56,919 nt of DNA, from the NCBI GenBank assembly GCA_041399085.1, contig JAWKTM010000045.1:1-56919 (forward strand). The letters are read 5' to 3'. A program made the position numbers and the translations under genes. Below are positions 18,840 to 28,715 of this stretch, in pieces. This DNA is from JAWKTM01 sp041399085 (GTDB taxonomy: Bacteria; Planctomycetota; Planctomycetia; Pirellulales; Pirellulaceae). Each line of letters begins with the position of its first letter. Within the stretch, counting starts at the first letter, position 1. The notes under the pieces are model-generated. The model did not search any database. It was not told where the DNA came from and was given only the letters and a program-made list of their open reading frames with translations.

Positions 18840-20114
18840 ATGTTTCCCTTGCTAACTAGAGCACGTTTGATGTTGATCTTGGCGATCGCCGCCTCGGCCA
18901 GCACGAATGGTTGTTCGACCAACGAAGCCGAATTTCGACAGAACCTGGTCTACGTCAAGGCTCAGGAAAAGACGTTGAAGTCGGAAATTAATCCGCGCCA
19001 ATTGCAGGACGTGGACAATGTGCTTGTCGCCTTTTTCGGCACCCCAGATGATCCGCGGGTTCCGCAGGTGGGCGATGAGACGGCCGACCTGCTTTCGCAG
19101 TCGCGGTTGGAGATGGCCGCCGGCGCCGTTTCAAGCAACGAACAGGGAAAGCCGCAAGGTTTGTACCGAGAGCATTGTGCTCATTGTCATGGGGTGACGG
19201 GAGACGGAGCCGGGCCGACCGCCGAGTTCCTGAACCCGTATCCGCGCGATTATCGAATGGGTGTGTTTAAGTTTAAGTCGACCCCCAAGGGCGAGAAGCC
19301 GACGCATGAGGACTTGCGACAGATCTTGGTGAACGGCATTCCGGGGACGGCCATGCCTTCGTTCAAGTTGCTTCCCGAGGACGAGTTGGAGTCGCTGATT
19401 CAGTACGTCCAGTACTTGGCGATTCGTGGTGAGGTCGAGCGAGCTTTGATTTATGAGTGCGCCAACGAGTTGGACCGAGACGATCGCTTGGTGGACTTCG
19501 ACGCGGCCGAAACCGATCGCGAGACTTACAACGAGCAGGTTGAATATGTGACCTCGATCGTCGCGGACACGATGCAGCGATGGGTGGATGCCGAGTCGAA
19601 GGCTGTTCCGGTCCCAGCCCGTCCGGAGCCTGCCGATCTAGCGGCTTCGATCGCCCACGGACGCGAGTTGTTTTACGGCCCGATCGCCAACTGTGTGAAG
19701 TGTCACGGCGATAGCGCCTTGGGAGACGGACAAAAGAACGACTTTGACGACTGGACGAAGGATTGGACGGTGAAGATCGGCATCGATCCGAACAAGGCCG
19801 AGTCAGGCGAAGAGATCGAACATTTCATAGCCGCTGGCGCGTTCGAGCCACGAAACATTCATCCCCGCAATCTGCGCCAGGGAGTGTATCGCGGTGGTCG
19901 CCGGCCGCTGGATCTTTACTGGCGAGTGAAGAACGGGATTGACGGCACTCCCATGCCCGGCGTGCTGATGAAACCGGAAGGCGCCGGCCCCGATGCGCAG
20001 GGCCTTTCACCTGCCGACTTGTGGGATCTTATCAATTACGTGCGCCAACTTCCGTACGAGGAACTCAGCGAGACCGGCCTGCGTAAACCCAATTTTCAAC
20101 GAGACCGACTATAA
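18840..20114 (+). CDS. Dihaem cytochrome c lipoprotein
   Basis: This protein of about 424 residues has a lipoprotein-like signal (ASASTNGCST) and two cytochrome c domains. The first has CAHCHGVTGDGAGPTAEFLNP with a downstream methionine in GTAMPSF. The second has CVKCHGDSALGDGQ with methionine in GTPMPGV. The arrangement of two class-I haem domains joined by an acidic helical linker fits a periplasmic electron carrier anchored in the membrane. Its place directly before ctaC (27 bases) suggests it donates electrons to the CuA centre. It may replace the fused cytochrome c domain of caa3 oxidases, since CtaC here lacks one (inference). The ATG at 18840 was used; a GTG nine bases upstream is equally possible. 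The gene is intact. Confidence 0.88.
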   Translation: MFPLLTRARLMLILAIAASASTNGCSTNEAEFRQNLVYVKAQEKTLKSEINPRQLQDVDNVLVAFFGTPDDPRVPQVGDETADLLSQSRLEMAAGAVSSNEQGKPQGLYREHCAHCHGVTGDGAGPTAEFLNPYPRDYRMGVFKFKSTPKGEKPTHEDLRQILVNGIPGTAMPSFKLLPEDELESLIQYVQYLAIRGEVERALIYECANELDRDDRLVDFDAAETDRETYNEQVEYVTSIVADTMQRWVDAESKAVPVPARPEPADLAASIAHGRELFYGPIANCVKCHGDSALGDGQKNDFDDWTKDWTVKIGIDPNKAESGEEIEHFIAAGAFEPRNIHPRNLRQGVYRGGRRPLDLYWRVKNGIDGTPMPGVLMKPEGAGPDAQGLSPADLWDLINYVRQLPYEELSETGLRKPNFQRDRL

Positions 20115-20141
20115 GCCCGTGTAACAGGCTGGAGACAAGCC

Positions 20142-20978
20142 GTGGGACGTTTTTGGAGCCTGCTATTTCTACTTGTGCCCGTGTTCGGCGTGGGAACGTT
20201 CATCGTTGCCGCGACGCCGAATACGTTGCTGGTCAATCATTGGTTGCCTGAGAACATCAGTGAAACGGGCGGCGTGATTGACGGACTGTTTATGTTCATC
20301 TTGTGGCTGACCGGAATCATTTTCATCGGAACCGGCGTCGCACTGTTCTGGTTCCTTTGGAAGTATGATTCCGAGCGGACGACCGAACCGGTGAAGTACA
20401 TGCATGGCAGCCACACGCTGGAAGTGGTCTGGTCGATCTTGCCAGCGGCGACGTTGCTGTTCATCGCGATCTTTCAGATGGACGCGTTCGCCGACGCGAA
20501 GATTCGACGTCCGATTCAATCCGCTGGACCGGACGGGATCGAAGGCACGGCGGACGACGTGCCGCAACCGCCGTTGGTGGAAGTCACGGGACGACAGTTC
20601 GAGTGGCGAATTCGCTACGCTGGCAAGGACGGTTTGCTGTACACAACCGATGATGTTCACACCGTCAATGAATTGCATATTCCGGTCGATGAGGTCGTGG
20701 TCGTTGCGATTCAGAGCGAAGACGTGTTGCACAGCTTCTTCCTGCCAAACATGCGGGTTAAGCAGGACGTCGTTCCGGGTATGCAGCAGTACGTTTGGTT
20801 CCGGCCGATACGAAGCGGCGAGTTTGACATTGTGTGTGCCGAACTATGTGGTTGGGGACACTACAAGATGCGAGGGCGGCTCACGGTTGAATCCCGCGGC
20901 CAGTTTGATGCCTGGTTGCAACGCGAGTTCGAAGAGCAAGAACGCAGCGAATACACTCCGGTTGAGGACGAGGAATAA
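20142..20978 (+). CDS. ctaC: Cytochrome c oxidase subunit II
   Basis: This subunit takes electrons from cytochrome c through the binuclear CuA site. It is 278 residues long, with a hydrophobic N-terminal segment (about 4-24), helices at about 47-73 and 94-113, and a periplasmic cupredoxin domain. CuA ligands are all visible: His197 (VLHSFFLP), Cys232, Cys236, His240 and Met243 (CAELCGWGHYKM), plus Glu234. No haem c motif is fused. An unusual stretch of two Asp/Gly-rich segments, SAGPDGIEGTADDV (127-140) and GKDGLLYTTDDV (161-172), lies around the start of the cupredoxin domain and resembles short calcium-binding loops. The start is GTG at 20142 with GGAG seven bases upstream. The gene is followed by ctaD after three bases, so the two are co-translated. 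Confidence 0.95.
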   Translation: MGRFWSLLFLLVPVFGVGTFIVAATPNTLLVNHWLPENISETGGVIDGLFMFILWLTGIIFIGTGVALFWFLWKYDSERTTEPVKYMHGSHTLEVVWSILPAATLLFIAIFQMDAFADAKIRRPIQSAGPDGIEGTADDVPQPPLVEVTGRQFEWRIRYAGKDGLLYTTDDVHTVNELHIPVDEVVVVAIQSEDVLHSFFLPNMRVKQDVVPGMQQYVWFRPIRSGEFDIVCAELCGWGHYKMRGRLTVESRGQFDAWLQREFEEQERSEYTPVEDEE

Positions 20979-20981
20979 GCG

Positions 20982-22760
<1,779 letters not shown>

Positions 22761-22847
22761 CGGTCTGGTCGTTTAGCGAGTCCAGCCCTTGCCGAGTGCA
22801 ACATGGCTGGCACGAGGTTCCTTGTTCACGGTTGATCGTGTTGTTTC

Positions 22848-23885
22848 ATGTCGTCCATTCCCACTGAAACCGGAAGTCGCTGGCCACATCGCATCGCGGT
22901 GCTGTTGGTCTGCGTCACCTTTCCATTGATTTGGGTCGGTGGATTGGTGACCAGCTATGACGCGGGGATGGCCGTTCCTGATTGGCCATCGACTTACGGA
23001 TACAATTTGTTTGCATATCCGTGGACAACGTGGTTTTTCGGACCGTGGGATTTGTTCATCGAACATGGCCACCGGTTATTGGGCGCGGCGGCTGGGATGG
23101 TTTGCATCGCCTTAGTTTTGGCAACGTTCGTCAGCGACACGCGAGGCTGGGTGAGAGCGTTCAGCGTCGCGACTCTAGCGATGGTAATCGTGCAAGGCAC
23201 GTTGGGCGGGATGCGAGTGTTGTTGGACGCTCGGCAAGTTGCCATGTTGCATGGCATTACTGGGCCCGTGTTCTTCGCAATGGCGACCGCAATGGCCGTG
23301 TTTACATCGCCGCTTTGGCGCCAGCAGCGGTCGGTGGCGTCGGATGGCGTCGTTATGGGACGTGGCATTTTGGGCGCCGAGCGGCTTCATAGGCTGGGCT
23401 TATTGACCGTATTGTTTGCCTACATACAGCTCGTGCTTGGCGCTCAACTAAGGCATGTGCCGGTGGACGCGTCTCCCAGTCGTTTTAACGTGGCATTGAT
23501 GTTCCACTTGGGTATGGCTTTCGTGCTCACGGTGCATGTGCTGCTGCTGGCGATTCGAGTGTATCGGCTGCCTTCGCCGATTTCGGCCTTACGTCGTCCG
23601 GCCACGGCCTTGGTCTTCCTGCTCGCAGTTCAAATTGGGCTGGGGTCGGCTACTTGGGTTTTGAAGTATGCTTGGCCTTCCTGGATGACAGGTTTTGGAT
23701 TTGCGGCCTCGCACGTGAATCAAGCGGATAGTTGGTTAACCGCCGTTACCGTAACGGCTCACGTGGCGATGGGTTCGCTGATTTTGGTGACGTCATTGGT
23801 GATTTTATTGCGTTCCCTTCGATTGGCTCCGGCCGAAGCGAAGTCGAAAGCCGTACGAACTCTCGCCGTGGGATGGATCGCATGA
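22848..23885 (+). CDS. ctaA: Haem A synthase (CtaA/COX15 family)
   Basis: This eight-helix membrane enzyme oxidises the haem O methyl group to make haem A for the oxidase encoded next to it. Seen in the sequence: VGGLVTSYDAGMAVPDWPST near the N-terminus (family hallmark), FIEHGHRLLGAAAG with the conserved Glu and haem-ligand histidines, a second histidine at AMLHGITGPVFF, FHLGMAFVLTVHV, and a last one in VTAHVAMGSLIL. At 345 residues it is in the normal range. The start ATG at 22848 follows ctaD after 87 bases. The stop overlaps the ctaB start in an ATGA at 23882-23885, so the two haem A enzymes are translationally coupled. The frame is intact. Confidence 0.93.
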   Translation: MSSIPTETGSRWPHRIAVLLVCVTFPLIWVGGLVTSYDAGMAVPDWPSTYGYNLFAYPWTTWFFGPWDLFIEHGHRLLGAAAGMVCIALVLATFVSDTRGWVRAFSVATLAMVIVQGTLGGMRVLLDARQVAMLHGITGPVFFAMATAMAVFTSPLWRQQRSVASDGVVMGRGILGAERLHRLGLLTVLFAYIQLVLGAQLRHVPVDASPSRFNVALMFHLGMAFVLTVHVLLLAIRVYRLPSPISALRRPATALVFLLAVQIGLGSATWVLKYAWPSWMTGFGFAASHVNQADSWLTAVTVTAHVAMGSLILVTSLVILLRSLRLAPAEAKSKAVRTLAVGWIA

Positions 23886-24787
23886 GCATTTCCACAATTG
23901 CTCTCGAAGAACGTTCCACCGGAGTGCTGGCCAAGGCGGCTGACTACCTGGAGTTGACCAAACCGCGAATTGCGATGTTGGTCCTGGTCACCTTTGTGGT
24001 TTCCGGCGTCGTGGCGCGTTGGGGCCAGCCGGATCTGCATGGTCTGTTGCATGGCTCCTTGGGGATGTTTCTGATCGCCGCGAGTGCCAGCGCTTTGAAT
24101 CAGTGGCTCGAGCGAAAACGGGACCTAAGGATGGAGCGGACGGCGAATCGTCCCCTGCCGTCCGGGCGTCTCTCGTCGGCCGAGGCAATTACGTTCGCCG
24201 TGGTCACGTTCGTCGCTGGTTTGATCTATTTGACCTTGGTCGTCAACTGGGTGACGGCGCTGTTCGGCGTGGTCACTTGGGTGATGTATGTGTGGGTCTA
24301 CACGCCGCTCAAGCCAATCACGTCCCTTAATACGGCCGTCGGCGCCATTGCGGGCGCCGCTCCGGTTGCCATGGGATGGACGGCTGTTGGAGGGCAAGTC
24401 TGGGACTTACGGCTGCTGTCGCTGTTCACGCTGGTGTTTGTGTGGCAGTTTCCCCACTTTATGGCGATTGCTTGGCTATATCGTCGGCAGTACGCCCATG
24501 CCGGTCTGCGAATGCTGACCGTGGTGGATCCGTCAGGACGTCGAGCGGGTGTCCAAGCGGTGCTGGGAGCTCTGGCGTTGTTGCCTGTGAGTCTGATGCC
24601 GGCGATGATGTCACCCGGGGCTGGCATTTATACGGTGCTGGCATTTGTGTTGGGTGTGGCGCAGTTGATCGCGGCGATTCGATTCATGAAGCGGCGCGAT
24701 GATCCATCCGCGCGTTCGCTTTTGCGAGCTTCGCTGGTCTATTTGCCGGCGTTGCTATTGATGTTGGTATTGGTTCCATTGATTTGA
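23882..24787 (+). CDS. ctaB: Protohaem IX farnesyltransferase (haem O synthase)
   Basis: A UbiA-type prenyltransferase that adds farnesyl to haem B to give haem O, the substrate of CtaA. About 301 residues with multiple membrane helices. The conserved N-terminus YLELTKPRIAMLVLVTF, the prenyl-diphosphate-binding motif SALNQWLERKRDLRMERTAN, RPLPSGRLS, and a second Asp-rich-equivalent region WQFPHFMAIAWLYRRQY are all visible and agree with the CtaB/COX10 family. The start ATG at 23882 overlaps the ctaA stop. An in-frame ATG at 23873 would add three residues. Earlier in-frame codons are inside ctaA and are not used. Together with ctaA it supplies haem A to subunit I. Confidence 0.94.
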   Translation: MSISTIALEERSTGVLAKAADYLELTKPRIAMLVLVTFVVSGVVARWGQPDLHGLLHGSLGMFLIAASASALNQWLERKRDLRMERTANRPLPSGRLSSAEAITFAVVTFVAGLIYLTLVVNWVTALFGVVTWVMYVWVYTPLKPITSLNTAVGAIAGAAPVAMGWTAVGGQVWDLRLLSLFTLVFVWQFPHFMAIAWLYRRQYAHAGLRMLTVVDPSGRRAGVQAVLGALALLPVSLMPAMMSPGAGIYTVLAFVLGVAQLIAAIRFMKRRDDPSARSLLRASLVYLPALLLMLVLVPLI

Positions 24788-24883
24788 GAGTACTTATGGG
24801 GCCGAGGATTCGCCGCGGCGATCTATCGGCACGGTCGGAGTTTTCCGGTCGGTAACTAGGGATAAAAGGACGGTTCGACAACT

Positions 24884-26422
24884 ATGGCTGAACACGGCGC
24901 CGGTCATCACGACCACGGTCACGTTCATTTGACTTACCAACCGGCCATGCCGATGAGTAAGGGCAAGTTGATTGTGTGGCTGTTTCTGTCGACGGAAATT
25001 ATGTTTTTCGCCGCGCTGATTGGCGAATACATTGTGCTCCGCTTCGGCGCTCCGGCGAACACTTGGCCGGGGCCGCACGACGTGCATGTTAAGGAGTGGA
25101 TCGGGGCGTTAAACACGTTCGTGCTGATTTGCTCCAGCGTCACGATCGTGTTGGCTTTGGAGATGGCCAAAGCCAACAAGCCGGGTCTAGCCAAGATGTG
25201 GTTGACCGTTACGTTCTCGTTGGGTTGTATCTTTCTGGGCTGGAAAGCGGTCGAATATACGTCGAAGTTTCAACACGGTATCTATCCCGCCCAGCCGCGC
25301 AGTCGGTTGTATGAGAAGGCGGACATCTATTATGTGGCCGCTTGTCGCGAGCGTTTATCTGGCATTGTGAGCGAGGTTGCCGAGGCGAATAACCGCCAGG
25401 ATCAGTTGGCCAAGGCTGTCGTGGATCTGCCGGCGGAACAAGAGGCGTTGCCGGGCGAGATCGACGAGTTGCGTGACGAAGAAAGCAAGTTGCTCGACGA
25501 AGAATCGAGCGACGAACAGCAAGAAGCGTTGGCCGACGTACGCCAGCAGATTGCCGAAAAGGAAGCTCGACTGGCCGAGCTTGGACGTGAGATTCCGGCC
25601 AGCGAGCGCGAGTTGGCGGAGCTCGAAGCTACCGCCGACGAACGCCAAGAGCGAGCCGAAATTGCCCAACATCTGTTGGACAACGCAGTGCGTTGGACGG
25701 AGGTCACCGCCGCTCGCAGCGATGATCCCGTGCAGCGCAAGATGGTGATGGCAGCTTTGGCTTATCACGTCTATCCGCTTCATCGGTTTGAACATGAGGC
25801 GTTGGCGTATTTGGAAGCCGAAGGGAAATCATTGTCGGTGGAGCAAAAGCAGTTGTCCAATCAACTGGCGACATTGACTGGTGAACAAAAGACGCTGAAT
25901 CAAAAGCTGTTGGATCTGAAGAAGCGTCAAGACGATGTGAACAACCAAATCAACTCGGCAAGTGCGGCGGGCGCGGAGGCTAGTGGCGACGAAAGCCAAC
26001 CCAGCAGTGCCGCCGACCTGCAGGCCGAAGCCAATCGAATTGCGGCCGAGGTGACGGCTACGGAAGCGGCTACCAAGACTTCCGCGGCGATGGCCACGGA
26101 AACGGAAAACCGGCTGAAGGCAGTGTCGGGCCGCTTGAGCATCTTGCCCGAATTGGCCGAAGTCGAGCATGGCCTGAACGAAGAATACCATTGGATCGAA
26201 TTGCCCATGTTCATCCCCAGCGGCAATATGTGGGCCAGCACCTATTTCCTGATGACCGGCTTCCATGCGATTCACGTAATCGTCGGTTTGATTGTCTTCG
26301 TGTTGCTGATGCCGATGCGGCTGGACGCCAAACGAGCTGGCTTTTTGGAGAACACCGGTTTGTACTGGCACTTTGTGGACTTGGTGTGGATCTTCTTGTT
26401 CCCGTTGCTCTACCTGTTCTAA
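24884..26422 (+). CDS. ctaE: Cytochrome c oxidase subunit III with large coiled-coil insertion
   Basis: At 512 residues this is about 2.5 times the usual five-helix subunit III (about 200). It starts with a His-rich segment (HHDHGHVH, residues 8-15). Helices follow: KLIVWLFLSTEIMFFAALIGEY, ALNTFVLICSSVTIVLALEMA, and TFSLGCIFLGWKAVEYTSKF, then PSGNMWASTYFLMTGFHAIHVIVGL and a final helix ending in LLYLF. These are standard CtaE motifs. Between helices 3 and 4 lies an insertion at about residues 146-430. It is rich in Glu, Gln, Leu, Ala and Lys with heptad-like runs (for example QQIAEKEARLAELGREI and QKLLDLKKRQDDVNNQI) and an Ala/Ser-rich hinge near 360, so two coiled-coil arms are likely. Family topology places this loop on the periplasmic side. 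The frame is clean, so the insertion is real. Confidence 0.92.
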   Translation: MAEHGAGHHDHGHVHLTYQPAMPMSKGKLIVWLFLSTEIMFFAALIGEYIVLRFGAPANTWPGPHDVHVKEWIGALNTFVLICSSVTIVLALEMAKANKPGLAKMWLTVTFSLGCIFLGWKAVEYTSKFQHGIYPAQPRSRLYEKADIYYVAACRERLSGIVSEVAEANNRQDQLAKAVVDLPAEQEALPGEIDELRDEESKLLDEESSDEQQEALADVRQQIAEKEARLAELGREIPASERELAELEATADERQERAEIAQHLLDNAVRWTEVTAARSDDPVQRKMVMAALAYHVYPLHRFEHEALAYLEAEGKSLSVEQKQLSNQLATLTGEQKTLNQKLLDLKKRQDDVNNQINSASAAGAEASGDESQPSSAADLQAEANRIAAEVTATEAATKTSAAMATETENRLKAVSGRLSILPELAEVEHGLNEEYHWIELPMFIPSGNMWASTYFLMTGFHAIHVIVGLIVFVLLMPMRLDAKRAGFLENTGLYWHFVDLVWIFLFPLLYLF

Positions 26423-26449
26423 GAAATATTGACCACGGAATAAACGATC

Positions 26450-26872
26450 ATGGCTAATCATCATAGCGCGGGACATGCGGCGGGGCACGACGAGCACGCT
26501 CATGGTGGCGTGGGATTGTACCTCGGCGTATTTGTGGCTCTATGTGTGCTCACTTCGGCGTCGTTGTTTACGTATACGCCGTTCTGGCGCGACCACGTGC
26601 CGATGCATATTGGTTGGACCTTTATGATGGCCGTGTCATGCACGAAGGCCATGTTGGTGGTCACTTTCTTCATGCACTTGAAATGGGAAGCCAACTGGAA
26701 GTACGTGCTCACGATTCCCGCCACGATCATGAGCATCTTCCTCGTGATGATGCTGGTTCCCGATATCGGTCAGCGCACGAACTATTACAGCCGCCAACGA
26801 AGTGAACACGCGGCCGCTCCCTTGGCCGAAGAGGTTCACGAGCAGATTGAAGCCGAGCAAGCCGAACATTAA
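26450..26872 (+). CDS. ctaF: Cytochrome c oxidase subunit IV (bacterial, CtaF type)
   Basis: A small 140-residue membrane subunit of the oxidase. It has a His-rich soluble head (SAGHAAGHDEHAHGG), then three hydrophobic segments: GLYLGVFVALCVLTSASLF, FMMAVSCTKAMLVVTFFMHL and VLTIPATIMSIFLVMML. The middle segment KAMLVVTFFMHLKWE is the signature of the prokaryotic COX4 family. It ends in an acidic tail (HEQIEAEQAEH). It starts 27 bases after ctaE in the standard CDEF order. Bacterial subunit IV helps assembly and stability of the core. The His-rich start parallels that of CtaE and could bind copper or zinc (inference). The frame is intact. Confidence 0.88.
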   Translation: MANHHSAGHAAGHDEHAHGGVGLYLGVFVALCVLTSASLFTYTPFWRDHVPMHIGWTFMMAVSCTKAMLVVTFFMHLKWEANWKYVLTIPATIMSIFLVMMLVPDIGQRTNYYSRQRSEHAAAPLAEEVHEQIEAEQAEH

Positions 26873-26899
26873 TCGGCCTCGCTTTCCGAAACCAAACTC

Positions 26900-27838
26900 A
26901 TGGCCATTCAGATCGCCCAGCTTTCGCATCGGTATGGTCAGCGTCAGGCGCTGAGCGATCTATCGCTGGATATCCGGGCCCAAGAGATATTTGCCTTCCT
27001 GGGGCCGAATGGCGGCGGAAAGACAACGTTGTTCCGCGTGCTTTCCACGTTGCTGCCCATTCAAGCTGGAGCGGTTCATATTCTGGGGCGGAAGCTGCCG
27101 GACTCGGTGGCCGAGGTGCGCCGCCGCATTGGCGTTGTGTTTCAGGCCCCCAGCTTGGACAAGAAGCTGACGGTGGTTGAAAACATCCGCTATCAAGCCG
27201 CGTTGTATGGATTGCGTGGCGGTCTTCTGCGAAGCCGAATTGGCGAGATGCTCGATCAGCTCGGGTTGAGCGATCGAGCGAATGAGCGGACGGAGTCGCT
27301 TTCGGGTGGATTAAGGCGACGGGTCGAGTTGGCGAAGGGGATGATCCATCGACCGCAAGTGCTGTTGCTGGACGAACCCAGCACGGGGCTCGATCCAGGA
27401 GCTCGCATCGACTTGTGGAATTACCTGCGACGTCTGCGATCCGAGTTTGGCGTGACGATCGTGCTCACAACGCACCTGTTAGAAGAAGCGGACAAGGCGG
27501 ATCGGATTGCGATTTTGAACCAAGGCAAGCTGGTGGCGCTGGATACGCCCGATCGGTTGCGAGCTTCCGTCGGCGGAGATTCGATCACGATTACCACCGA
27601 AAGTCCCGCTGAGTTGATTCGCGACATTCGAGCGAGGTTCGACGTCGCGGCCACCGATGTCGAGGGACGCGTGCGATTGGAGCTGGCGGACGGTCACCAA
27701 TGGGTGTCGAAATTGGTCGAGGCTTTTCCGCAACCGATCCAATCCATCACGTTGGGCAAGCCGACGTTGGAAGATGTCTTCATCGACAAGACCGGGCATC
27801 GGTTCTGGCGCGAAGCAGGAGAGTCGACCGATGCATGA
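26900..27838 (+). CDS. ABC transporter ATP-binding protein (drug/NatA-CcmA type)
   Basis: A 312-residue ATPase subunit. The motifs are complete: Walker A GPNGGGKTTL, the Q-loop in VFQAPSLDKKL, the signature LSGGLRRRVELAKG, Walker B VLLLDEPSTGLDP, and the H-loop in VLTTHLLEEAD. The C-terminal quarter (residues 220-312) is the regulatory domain typical of ABC-2 type exporters. It starts 27 bases after ctaF and its stop overlaps the start of the permease gene by eight bases, so the two form one exporter. An ABC-2 exporter between oxidase structural genes and the SCO gene suggests a role in oxidase biogenesis, for instance moving a copper or haem-related cargo (inference). The substrate cannot be told from sequence. 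Confidence 0.9.
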   Translation: MAIQIAQLSHRYGQRQALSDLSLDIRAQEIFAFLGPNGGGKTTLFRVLSTLLPIQAGAVHILGRKLPDSVAEVRRRIGVVFQAPSLDKKLTVVENIRYQAALYGLRGGLLRSRIGEMLDQLGLSDRANERTESLSGGLRRRVELAKGMIHRPQVLLLDEPSTGLDPGARIDLWNYLRRLRSEFGVTIVLTTHLLEEADKADRIAILNQGKLVALDTPDRLRASVGGDSITITTESPAELIRDIRARFDVAATDVEGRVRLELADGHQWVSKLVEAFPQPIQSITLGKPTLEDVFIDKTGHRFWREAGESTDA

Positions 27839-28715
27839 GATGCGAACATCCCAGCGCGGCGAGCACACTGGCGGAGAAGCGGCAGCGGTTGATCTCGAAA
27901 TCAAACCCAGTCCGTTGCTGGCGGCGACCACACTCTGCTGGCGCGAGATCGTGCGGTTCTTTCGCCAGCGAAATCGGGTGATCGGAGCGGTTGGGCAACC
28001 GATCTTATTCTGGCTGTTGTTCGGCGTGGGAATGCATCGCACGTTTCAACTGCCGACGACGGGCGGTGATGGGCCCAGCTTCTTGCAGTATTTCTTTCCA
28101 GGCACGCTGGTTTTGATTCTGTTGTTCACGGCGATATTCGCGACCATTTCGATCATCGAGGATCGTCGCGAAGGATTCCTGCAATCGGTGTTAGTCGCGC
28201 CGGTGCCGCGGTGGTCGATGCTGCTGGGAAAGGTGCTCGGTGGGACCCTGATCGCCGTCGCGCAAGGCTTGATATTCCTCGTGCTAGCGCTAACCTTGCA
28301 TGTGAGTATCGGGGTTGTGGCCTTGATGCAATTAGTGGCCTTGCTATTCGTGTCGGCCTTTGCCCTCACTTCGCTGGGGTTCGTGATTGCCTGGCGAATG
28401 GAAAGTACGCAGGGCTTTCACGCCATTATGAATCTGCTGTTGATGCCGATGTGGCTGTTGTCCGGCGCGTTCTTTCCCGCTCCGGAATTGGAATCCGGGA
28501 TGCCGACGAGCCAATGGCTGTTGCATTGGGCGGTTCGCTTGAATCCCGTAACCTACTGTGTGGCGGGCGTGCGCAATCTACTATTCGGAGCGACCGCGTC
28601 GATTTGGGACCCGGCCCTCACAACATGTTGGCTGGTGACGGCGTTGTTCGCGGTGTTCATGTTCGCGGCTGCGTGGACCATCGCCGGTCGGCGAACCACG
28701 GGAGACCTATTATGA
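27831..28715 (+). CDS. ABC-2 type transporter permease
   Basis: The membrane partner of the preceding ATPase, about 294 residues. After a soluble N-terminus (residues 1-35) there are six hydrophobic segments, starting with VIGAVGQPILFWLLFGVGM and including FPGTLVLILLFTAIFATISI and the ABC-2 signature region IIEDRREGFLQSVLVAPVPR. A later helix has MNLLLMPMWLLSGAFFPAPEL, common in DrrB/NodJ-type permeases. The ATG at 27831 has AGGAGA nine bases upstream and overlaps the ATPase stop. Its own stop overlaps the SCO start in an ATGA at 28712-28715. This tight packing indicates one operon with the copper chaperone. No frameshift is seen. Confidence 0.88.
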   Translation: MHEMRTSQRGEHTGGEAAAVDLEIKPSPLLAATTLCWREIVRFFRQRNRVIGAVGQPILFWLLFGVGMHRTFQLPTTGGDGPSFLQYFFPGTLVLILLFTAIFATISIIEDRREGFLQSVLVAPVPRWSMLLGKVLGGTLIAVAQGLIFLVLALTLHVSIGVVALMQLVALLFVSAFALTSLGFVIAWRMESTQGFHAIMNLLLMPMWLLSGAFFPAPELESGMPTSQWLLHWAVRLNPVTYCVAGVRNLLFGATASIWDPALTTCWLVTALFAVFMFAAAWTIAGRRTTGDLL

